Positions 1-6,162 of a stretch of DNA of 21,415 nt are shown in pieces. The first letter of the stretch is position 1. Each line of letters starts with the position of its first letter. The position numbers and the translations under genes were made by a program. The DNA is from a virus: positions 1-21,415 of the IMG/VR virus record IMGVR_UViG_3300028844_000914; one strand, written 5' to 3'. The notes beneath the pieces are model-generated. The model was not told where the DNA came from and made no database searches. It saw only the letters and a program-made list of their open reading frames with translations.

Positions 1-1
1 A

Positions 2-472
2 AAGAAAGCTAAAGTACTGCATGGTAAACAAGCCATAGCTGCTATAGAAAAGAAAGAGAAAAGAAAGTTAAGCTACAAAGAATGTAGGACAGTTGAGTTA
101 GAAGGTTATGTAGATGGTATCTATACCTGTACTAAAGGGATAAAGACCACAGGGGTAGGACAAACAGGTAAATGGTTAACTAAAACTTTTAAGGAATCTT
201 TTAAGTATCACGAAGATTTAACCAAGAAATTAATACCTAGTTATGATGAACTGCCAGAAACACTACAAGCTGAGTTAGTACAATCCACTTATCGTGGTGA
301 CTTAGGTGGTAGCCCTAGTGCAGTAGCTTTATTTAATAAGGGTAAATATATATTATCAGCACAAGAGTTTTTGCGTAATGATGAGTATGAAGATGAAGAT
401 ACCCCTAAACAAATAAAGGATAGGATGGTAGCTACAGCTAAAGCAATAGGACTATACGAGGGTAAAGCTTGA
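2..472 (+). CDS. Endolysin, GH24/pesticin-like lysozyme (5' end missing)
   Basis: This is the 3' part (156 codons) of a gene that enters from the left edge. It probably cleaves the glycan chain of peptidoglycan for host lysis. Visible residue 34 is Glu, followed after eight residues by Cys43 and after five more by Thr49, then TGVGQTG. This is the E-x8-(D/C)-x5-T spacing of T4-type lysozymes, with Cys in place of Asp as in phage P1 Lyz. The C-terminal half carries the pattern QSTYRGDLGGSP, then a segment around FNKGKY and AQEFLRN, then a helix with IKDRMVATA, which I recall from pesticin-like lysozyme domains. At least 33 residues precede the catalytic Glu, more than in T4 lysozyme, so an N-terminal extension (possibly an export or anchor segment) lies outside the window. 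Its TGA stop overlaps the TTG start of TerL. The fold is fairly certain; the lysis role, rather than a virion-borne role, is inferred. Confidence 0.82.
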   Translation, partial: KKAKVLHGKQAIAAIEKKEKRKLSYKECRTVELEGYVDGIYTCTKGIKTTGVGQTGKWLTKTFKESFKYHEDLTKKLIPSYDELPETLQAELVQSTYRGDLGGSPSAVALFNKGKYILSAQEFLRNDEYEDEDTPKQIKDRMVATAKAIGLYEGKA

Positions 473-1728
473 GTACTGACTTAAATATAAAATTACTACC
501 TTGGCAACAAAAAGTATGGAATAAGGTTGTTAGATTTAAAGTAGTAGCTGCTGGTAGGCGTACAGGTAAAACTTTACTAGCTGTTTATTTATTGTTGTAT
601 TATGCTTTACAAGCTAAAGCAGGACACGTTTTTTACGTTGCCCCAACACAAGGACAAGCTAGAGATATTATGTGGCAAGTATTACTGGAAAAAGGTAATG
701 CAGTTATTAAAAGTTCACATATAAATAATTTACAAGTAACCTTAATTAATGGTGCTACCATATCATTAAAAGGTGCTGATAGACCAGAAACTATGAGGGG
801 TGTATCCCTTAAGTACTTAGTTATGGATGAGTACGCAGATATGAAGCCAGAGGTATGGGAACAAATATTAAGACCTGCCCTAGCTGACCAAAAGGGTGGA
901 GCTTTATTTATTGGTACACCTATGGGTCGTAACCATTTTTATGATTTATATAAGTATGCGGAAGATGAAGAAGGAGATGATACATGGAACGCATGGCATT
1001 TTACTTCTTATGATAATCCCCTACTGGATGCAAAAGAAATAGATGCAGCTAAAAAAAGTATGTCATCCTTTGCATTTAGACAAGAGTTTATGGCTTCTTT
1101 TGAGGCACAAGGTTCTGACTTATTCAAAGAAGAATGGATACAAATGGATACACAAGAACCTACAGACGGTAGTTATTACTTAGCTATTGATATGGCTGGT
1201 TTTGAAGATGCTACTACCAAAAAGAAAAAGAAAAGTAGATTAGATAGTACATCCATTGCTTGTGTTAAGGTAAATGAATCAGGTTGGTGGGTGGATGATA
1301 TTATACATGGTCGTTGGACTTTTGAAGAAACTGCAGAAAGAATATTTGAAGCAGTAGAAAAGTATCAACCATTAGGCGTAGGCATTGAAAAGGGGATAAG
1401 TAAACAAGCTATTATGTCTCCCCTTACAGATATGATGCGACAAAGAAATACATTTTTTACTATACAAGAATTAACACATGGTAATAAACGTAAGGTAGAT
1501 AGAATTGTAGCAGCTTTGCAAGGTAGGTTTGAGCATGGTACTATAACTCTTAACAAAGGTGAGTGGAATATACAATTCTTAGATGAGCTGTTTCAATTCC
1601 CTAACCCACAAGTACATGATGATTTGATTGACTCGTTGGCATATATTGACCAGTTAGCACAAGTTACTTATTATTATGATTTTGAGGAAGACAATTTTGA
1701 AGCACTTGACACTATAGCGGGATATTAA
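469..1728 (+). CDS. terL: Terminase large subunit
   Basis: This is the ATP-driven DNA-packaging motor and nuclease (419 aa). The ATPase domain has Walker A GRRTGKT (29-35), Walker B YLVMDE (117-121, catalytic Glu121) and the coupling motif GTP (149-151). The RNase-H-like nuclease domain shows the metal-binding acids Asp241 (in AIDMAG), Glu307 (in GIEKG) and the HDDLIDSLAY motif (Asp384/385/388). An unusual run of five lysines (251-255) lies just after the first nuclease acid, probably in a surface loop. The start is TTG: the TTGA at 469-472 overlaps the upstream stop, with GAGGG at 459-463 as ribosome site, and no ATG lies nearby in frame. The protein is shorter than T7 gp19-type terminases but complete in motifs. 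The portal gene follows after 3 nt. No small terminase is visible in this window. Confidence 0.96.
   Translation: MSTDLNIKLLPWQQKVWNKVVRFKVVAAGRRTGKTLLAVYLLLYYALQAKAGHVFYVAPTQGQARDIMWQVLLEKGNAVIKSSHINNLQVTLINGATISLKGADRPETMRGVSLKYLVMDEYADMKPEVWEQILRPALADQKGGALFIGTPMGRNHFYDLYKYAEDEEGDDTWNAWHFTSYDNPLLDAKEIDAAKKSMSSFAFRQEFMASFEAQGSDLFKEEWIQMDTQEPTDGSYYLAIDMAGFEDATTKKKKKSRLDSTSIACVKVNESGWWVDDIIHGRWTFEETAERIFEAVEKYQPLGVGIEKGISKQAIMSPLTDMMRQRNTFFTIQELTHGNKRKVDRIVAALQGRFEHGTITLNKGEWNIQFLDELFQFPNPQVHDDLIDSLAYIDQLAQVTYYYDFEEDNFEALDTIAGY
1646..1674 (+). promoter_or_regulatory. Weak candidate sigma70-type promoter inside the end of terL
   Basis: TTGACC (1646-1651) is followed after 17 nt by TATTAT (1669-1674), each 5 of 6 to consensus. 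It would start transcription near 1681, just upstream of the portal gene. It lies in coding sequence in an AT-rich genome, so it may be chance. Confidence 0.22.
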
Positions 1729-1731
1729 AAT

Positions 1732-3705
1732 ATGAATAATGAAAATGAAATATACACTAAAATGAGTTTAAAAGATTGGATTGGTGATAAATGTATGATG
1801 TGGAGAGACCACTATCAAACAAATTACCAAGAAATACATGATGAGTATTATCGTATATGGCGTGGTATATGGGATAAATCAGATAGTATGAGAGATTCAG
1901 AAAGGTCTAAACTTATTAGTCCTGCTACACAGCAAGCTGTAGAATCAGCCGTAGCCGAAATAGAGGAAGCTACATTTGGTCGTGGCAAGTTCTTTGATAT
2001 TAAAGATGACTTTCAAGATAATAACCCAGCTGATATAGCTATCATAAGAAATCAATTAGAAGAAGATATGCACTTTGCAAAAGCTCGTAGTTCTATTGCA
2101 GAATGTTTATTAAACTCTGCTATTTTTGGAACTGGTATTGGTGAGTTAATATTAGATGAAGTTACAGAATTAAAAACAGCTAGTCAACCACAACCTGAAA
2201 TGGGTTTAACAGCTGTCGGTGTAGAAAAAAGAGAAAGAGTATTAGTTAAGATAGACCCTATTATGCCTCAAAATTTTTTAATAGACCCCCTAGCTACTAA
2301 TGTAGATGATGCATTAGGTGTGGCTATAGAAAAAATGGTATCAATGCACAGCATACAACAAAGTATTGACTCTGGTATTTATCGTGACGTAGAAATAGAA
2401 AGTGTTGCTAGTGATTCTAACTTAGAAGATGCTAGTAAAATTGCTATGTCTGATACACAGGATATGGTTAAACTAACTAAATACTATGGCTTAGTACCTA
2501 CAGATTTGTTGGAAGATGAAGATATGCCTGAAGATGATGAGTCAGAGGTTGTAGAGTTTCCAACAATGATGGAAGACGAAGAAGGTGTTAAAACATCTTA
2601 CACAGAAGCTATTGTGGTTATAGCTAATGATGATACAGTTTTAAAAGTAGAACGTAACCCATACATGAAAAAAGATAGACCTATCATTGCTTTTTCTTGG
2701 GATACTGTACCATTTAAATTTTGGGGTCGTGGTATTTGTGAAAAAGCTTACAACTCACAAAAAGCATTAGACACAGAAATGAGAGCAAGGATTGATGCTT
2801 TAGCATTAACAGTACACCCTATGATGGGTATAGATGCTTCTCGTATGCCTCGTGGTGCTAAGTTAGAAGTTAGGCCCGGAAAAACTATTTTAACTAATGG
2901 TAATCCTAGAGAGATTTTAAATCCTATGAGCTTTGGCCAACTAGACCAAGTAACATTTGCACAAGCACAACAACTACAAACTATGGTACAACAATCTACA
3001 GGTGCTATAGATTCAGCTGGTATTCCCGGTTCTATCAATGGAGAAGCAACAGCTGCTGGTATATCTATGGGTCTAGGTGCTATTATTAAAAGACACAAAC
3101 GTACCTTAATTAATTTCCAAGAAAACTTTTTAATACCATTTGTAGAAAAAGCTGCATGTAGATATATGCAATTTGAACCTGAGTTATATCCTGCAAAAGA
3201 TTATAAATTTGTAGCTTCTAGTTCATTAGGTATCATTGCTCGTGAGTATGAAGTAACTCAATTAGTACAACTACTACAAACAATGTCTCCAGATTCTCCA
3301 ATGTATCCAATGCTTGTTGAGTCTATTGTAGATAATATGGGATTAGCTAACAGAGAGGCTATTATACAACAACTACAAAATGTTAATAAGCCTAACCCTG
3401 AACAACAGCAAATGCAACAAATGCAACAACAAATGGCTATTGAGCAAGCTAAATCTAGTATTGAAAACCTTAAAGCTCAAACTGCAGAAATTGTATCTAG
3501 AATACAACAAAACAATGTTGAAACTCAGTTACTACCTATAGAGGAAGAAACTAAGAGAATAGCAGCATTAGCTAAGTCTGTAGGTTTAGATGAGTTTGAA
3601 AGGCTTGTTAAATACGCTGAGTTAGAACTAAAAGAAAAAGAACTAGATGTTAAAGAGAAAATATCTGAATCACAAGTAAAAATGGCTTCTGATAATAACT
3701 CTTGA
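1732..3705 (+). CDS. Portal protein (head-tail connector)
   Basis: The 657-aa product should form the ring at the capsid vertex through which DNA is pumped by TerL and later ejected. Recognition rests on position (directly after terL, before scaffold and capsid), size, and a podovirus-like portal layout: an N-terminal region with ERSKLISPATQQAVESAVAE, a central beta/stem region, and a long helical C-terminus. From about residue 550 the protein becomes Gln-rich (runs of Q and MQQ at about 557-568), then strongly charged and heptad-like to the end (ELELKEKELDVKEK), consistent with a barrel or coiled-coil crown. An acidic stretch lies around residues 260-285. The ribosome site before ATG 1732 is weak, so coupling to terL translation is likely. 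Its TGA stop lies inside the -35 box of the next promoter. Confidence 0.9.
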   Translation: MNNENEIYTKMSLKDWIGDKCMMWRDHYQTNYQEIHDEYYRIWRGIWDKSDSMRDSERSKLISPATQQAVESAVAEIEEATFGRGKFFDIKDDFQDNNPADIAIIRNQLEEDMHFAKARSSIAECLLNSAIFGTGIGELILDEVTELKTASQPQPEMGLTAVGVEKRERVLVKIDPIMPQNFLIDPLATNVDDALGVAIEKMVSMHSIQQSIDSGIYRDVEIESVASDSNLEDASKIAMSDTQDMVKLTKYYGLVPTDLLEDEDMPEDDESEVVEFPTMMEDEEGVKTSYTEAIVVIANDDTVLKVERNPYMKKDRPIIAFSWDTVPFKFWGRGICEKAYNSQKALDTEMRARIDALALTVHPMMGIDASRMPRGAKLEVRPGKTILTNGNPREILNPMSFGQLDQVTFAQAQQLQTMVQQSTGAIDSAGIPGSINGEATAAGISMGLGAIIKRHKRTLINFQENFLIPFVEKAACRYMQFEPELYPAKDYKFVASSSLGIIAREYEVTQLVQLLQTMSPDSPMYPMLVESIVDNMGLANREAIIQQLQNVNKPNPEQQQMQQMQQQMAIEQAKSSIENLKAQTAEIVSRIQQNNVETQLLPIEEETKRIAALAKSVGLDEFERLVKYAELELKEKELDVKEKISESQVKMASDNNS

Positions 3706-3730
3706 CAAACTAAGATAAATATGATATAAT
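3702..3730 (+). promoter_or_regulatory. Perfect consensus sigma70-type promoter with extended -10
   Basis: TTGACA (3702-3707) and TATAAT (3725-3730) are exact consensus boxes separated by the optimal 17 nt. A TGn extension (TGA, 3722-3724) stands immediately before the -10. The -35 box contains the portal stop codon (TGA 3703-3705), so the promoter begins at the gene boundary. Transcription is expected to start at about 3736-3738, at or next to the ATG of the following gene. It would drive the capsid unit up to the terminator at 6102-6138. It is the only site in the window that I found matching both boxes exactly at this spacing. Host RNA polymerase use is inferred. Confidence 0.85.
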
Positions 3731-3737
3731 AAGGAAA

Positions 3738-4007
3738 ATGATGTTAGACCCTGAATTAGAAAAATATTACAACAATTATTTAGATTTGTTTATGACAGAG
3801 GGTTGGAAGCAGTTTGAAGAAGACACCAACAACGTCATACAATCTATTAATCTACTAAACCTTGAAGATGCTAAAGCATTGCATCTAGCTCAAGGTCAAA
3901 TGGAAATACTGAATTGGATTCTTGATTGGAAGAACTCTGTAAAAAATTCATACGAGACTTTACAACAAGAAACCATTAGTTCAGAAGAACAGGAAAACTT
4001 TCAATGA
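3738..4007 (+). CDS. Small unknown protein, first gene of the capsid unit
   Basis: This 89-aa (or 88-aa) acidic, mostly helical protein is not recognised. It has no cysteine, no membrane segment and no clear motif; Trp is present in GWKQFEED and in the ILNWILDWK helix, and the C-terminus is Gln/Glu-rich. Two ATG codons stand in tandem (3738 and 3741). AAGGA at 3731-3735 is too close to the first (2 nt) but well placed for the second (5 nt). A transcript from the promoter at 3702-3730 would start about at the first ATG and so lack this ribosome site. Its stop overlaps the next start (ATGA, 4004-4007), implying coupled translation. The location between portal and scaffold suggests a head-assembly or DNA-packaging accessory, which is inference only. 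Confidence 0.8.
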   Translation: MMLDPELEKYYNNYLDLFMTEGWKQFEEDTNNVIQSINLLNLEDAKALHLAQGQMEILNWILDWKNSVKNSYETLQQETISSEEQENFQ

Positions 4008-4216
4008 GCTTAATGTTGTTTGATTTTACCTGTCCTAATGGACACACAACTGAACATTTTACCAAATCCAATGTAAAGGAAGTAAAATGTCCTGATTGTG
4101 ACTTAATGAGTAGTCGGATAATTTCACCTGTTAGGTTTAAATTAGACCACACTTTCCCCGGATATCACGATAAATGGGCGAGAGAACATGAGAAAGCCGG
4201 TGCTAACAATAATTAA
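4004..4216 (+). CDS. FmdB-like zinc-ribbon protein
   Basis: This 70-aa protein has one zinc-ribbon: CPNGH (Cys10, His14) and CPDC (Cys29, Cys32), a C-x3-H / C-x2-C set that should bind one zinc ion. The layout (aromatic N-terminus, the two knuckles, then a short basic and hydrophobic tail) is that of the FmdB-type regulatory zinc-ribbon family. After the ribbon come ISPVRFKLDHTFPGYHDKW and a charged tail. It starts on an ATGA overlap with the preceding gene and is followed by scaffold and MCP. Similar small ribbon proteins occur between portal and scaffold genes in marine phages, as I recall. Whether it binds nucleic acid, host polymerase or capsid components cannot be told from sequence. Confidence 0.83.
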   Translation: MSLMLFDFTCPNGHTTEHFTKSNVKEVKCPDCDLMSSRIISPVRFKLDHTFPGYHDKWAREHEKAGANNN

Positions 4217-4254
4217 TACCCCACAATACTTTTTTAAGTACGGAGAGCATTAAA

Positions 4255-5112
4255 ATGACTAATACAACAAACCCCCTTGATAAACAAGAAGTAACATTAG
4301 AAAAAGATGAGGAGCTTGTTGACCTCTTAACAGAGATTGATAAAGAGCCACAAGCAGCTGATAGTAATCAGGAAACTGCTGAAGAAGAAATCTTAGAAGC
4401 AAGTGACGAAGTAACTGAAGATACTGAAAAACCAAAAGAACTTGAAGGTAAGTACGCTGGTAAAAGTATTGAAGAAGTTGTACAAATGCACCAAGAAGCT
4501 GAAAAACTAGTAGGCAGACAAGGAGCGGAAGTAGGAGAACTTCGTAAAATTGTAGATGAGTTTATTAAGAATAAGGTAAGTGAAACTAAAGAAAACTTAA
4601 GCAACACAGACAATGTGGATGAACCAGATTTCTTTGATAATCCAAAAGAGGCAGTAGCTAAAGCAGTATCTGGCTCTGAGGAAATGAAGCAAATAAAAGA
4701 ATTACTTGCTAAACAAAATGAGCAAGAAGTTCTTGGGAAGCTTACAACCAAACACCCTGACTATGTAGAGATTGTGAAAGACCCTGCATTTGGTGAATGG
4801 GTTAGAGGTTCAAAGGTACGAGTAGAGTTATTACAACGAGCAGATAAATTTGATTTTGATGCAGCTGATGAGTTACTTTCATTTTGGAAGGAACGCAAAG
4901 GTGTAGTTGATACAGCTAAAGCTGTTAATGACGAAGACCGTAAGCAGCAGCGTAAAGCAGCTTCTACCGGTGGTAAAGGTTCAGGAGAACCTGTATCTCG
5001 TAAAATCTACAAGCGTTCAGACATAGTCAATTTAATGACTAACAATCCTCAAAAATATATGCAAAATATTAATGAGATACAAAAAGCATATGAAGAAGGG
5101 AGAGTTAGATAA
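4255..5112 (+). CDS. Capsid scaffolding protein
   Basis: The 285-aa protein probably templates procapsid assembly and leaves before or during packaging. Identification is by position directly upstream of the MCP and by composition. The first ~70 residues are very acidic (runs of E and D), the middle is helical and charged with coiled-coil character, and the C-terminus is basic with a KQQRKAAS, GGKGSGEPVSRKIYKRSD segment and a final helix. A basic helical C-terminus is how podovirus scaffolds commonly grip the coat protein. GGAGA at 4242-4246 with 8 nt spacing fits the ATG at 4255. No protease motif is visible, so a self-cleaving scaffold-protease is unlikely. Confidence 0.85.
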   Translation: MTNTTNPLDKQEVTLEKDEELVDLLTEIDKEPQAADSNQETAEEEILEASDEVTEDTEKPKELEGKYAGKSIEEVVQMHQEAEKLVGRQGAEVGELRKIVDEFIKNKVSETKENLSNTDNVDEPDFFDNPKEAVAKAVSGSEEMKQIKELLAKQNEQEVLGKLTTKHPDYVEIVKDPAFGEWVRGSKVRVELLQRADKFDFDAADELLSFWKERKGVVDTAKAVNDEDRKQQRKAASTGGKGSGEPVSRKIYKRSDIVNLMTNNPQKYMQNINEIQKAYEEGRVR

Positions 5113-5142
5113 TTTAACTTTAACTTAAAAAGGTGATTTAAA

Positions 5143-6090
5143 ATGGCACTAGGTACAAATCATGTAACTAATACTACAGCCGCTACATTCATCCCTGAAA
5201 TTTGGTCGGATGAAATCATAGCAGCTTACAAGAATAATCTTGTATTAGCTAACGCTGTAAACAAAATGTCACATGTTGGTAAGAAAGGTGATACAATTCA
5301 CATTCCTAAACCAACTCGTGGTTCTGCTTCTGCTAAAGCAGCTTCAACTCAAGTAACATTGATTGCAGCTACAGAAAGCGAAGTTCAAGTTTCAATAGAT
5401 AAACATTATGAGTATTCTCGTTTAATTGAGGATATTACAGATGTTCAATCACAACCTTCACTAAGAAGATTTTACACAGAAGATGCTGGTTACGCATTAG
5501 GCAAACAAGTTGATTCTGACTTAGGTACATTAGGTAAAACTTTTGGTGATGATAACGGTTCTGGTTCTGACTGGATTCACTCAAACAGTTTTTATGTTGA
5601 TGGCTCTAACGGTATTGCTGCTTATGCAGTTGATACAGTTGCTGTAACAGATGTATTTACTGACTTAGCTTTCAGAGAGTTAGTAAAAGAACTAGACGAT
5701 AACGATACTCCAATGGATGGCAGATTCTTAGTAATCCCTCCATCAGTTCGTAGCACAATAATGGGCATTGACCGTTATGTATCTGCAGACTTTGTAAGTT
5801 CTAGTCCAGTACAAAACGGCTTAATTGGTCAACTATATGGTGTAGATATCTATGTATCTAACAACTTACCAGTAGTTGAAACAGCTGCAGATAACTCAGC
5901 TTCTGCTGTTGACACAGTTGGTGCAATTATGGCTCAAAGAGATGCTATGGTTTTAGTTGAGCAAATGGGCGTTAGAACTCAAACTCAATACAAACAAGAG
6001 TATCTTGGTGATTTAATGACAGCTGATACACTTTATGGTGTTAAAACTGTTAGACCTGAATCAGGTTTAGTAATCGCTGTTTCTAAATAA
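5143..6090 (+). CDS. Major capsid protein (HK97-type fold likely)
   Basis: The 315-aa protein should form the shell. It begins ALGTNHVTNTTAATFIPEIW, followed by a segment with GDTIHIPKPTRG and a long region ending YGVKTVRPESGLVIAV, a pattern shared by capsid proteins of marine podoviruses and siphoviruses. Position after scaffold and before tail genes supports the call. A strong AAGGTGA site (5130-5136, 6 nt spacing) and the terminator 11 nt past its stop fit a highly expressed gene. It is the last gene of the promoter-to-terminator unit beginning at 3702. No N-terminal prodomain is obvious. The fold is inferred from family knowledge, not demonstrated. Confidence 0.92.
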   Translation: MALGTNHVTNTTAATFIPEIWSDEIIAAYKNNLVLANAVNKMSHVGKKGDTIHIPKPTRGSASAKAASTQVTLIAATESEVQVSIDKHYEYSRLIEDITDVQSQPSLRRFYTEDAGYALGKQVDSDLGTLGKTFGDDNGSGSDWIHSNSFYVDGSNGIAAYAVDTVAVTDVFTDLAFRELVKELDDNDTPMDGRFLVIPPSVRSTIMGIDRYVSADFVSSSPVQNGLIGQLYGVDIYVSNNLPVVETAADNSASAVDTVGAIMAQRDAMVLVEQMGVRTQTQYKQEYLGDLMTADTLYGVKTVRPESGLVIAVSK

Positions 6091-6101
6091 GGAAACAAAT
6101 C

Positions 6102-6138
6102 GGGGGACTACATTCGTAGTCTCCCTTTTCCTTTTTTT
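6102..6138 (+). terminator. Intrinsic (Rho-independent) terminator after the capsid gene
   Basis: GGGGGACTAC (6102-6111), a four-base loop ATTC, and GTAGTCTCCC (6116-6125) pair along ten positions with a single G-T wobble. TTTTCCTTTTTTT (6126-6138) follows directly. It is by far the most GC-rich hairpin in the window and lies 11 nt after the MCP stop. It should end most transcripts from the 3702 promoter and lower expression of the fibre genes relative to the capsid. Confidence 0.93.
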
Positions 6139-6162
6139 AATTATAAATACATAGAGGTTTAA

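Noticed and set aside
1710-1717. CACTATAG, the core of the T7 RNA polymerase promoter, before the portal gene
   Set aside because: The upstream recognition half does not match, it lies in terL coding sequence, and I found no second copy to suggest a phage polymerase promoter family.
2748-3098. 116-aa opposite-strand open frame inside the portal gene
   Set aside because: It is a shadow of portal coding sequence, without ribosome site or recognisable product.
4217-4254. Possible terminator between the zinc-ribbon and scaffold genes (TACTT, TTTT, AAGTA)
   Set aside because: The stem is only five AT-rich pairs and the T run lies in the loop rather than after the stem.
6142-6149. TATAAATA, the T4 late promoter sequence, just after the terminator
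   Set aside because: The same octamer also occurs inside terL (720-727) and in the large ejection gene (17594-17601); it is common in AT-rich DNA and no T4-type late sigma factor is seen. No -35-like box lies at the right distance.
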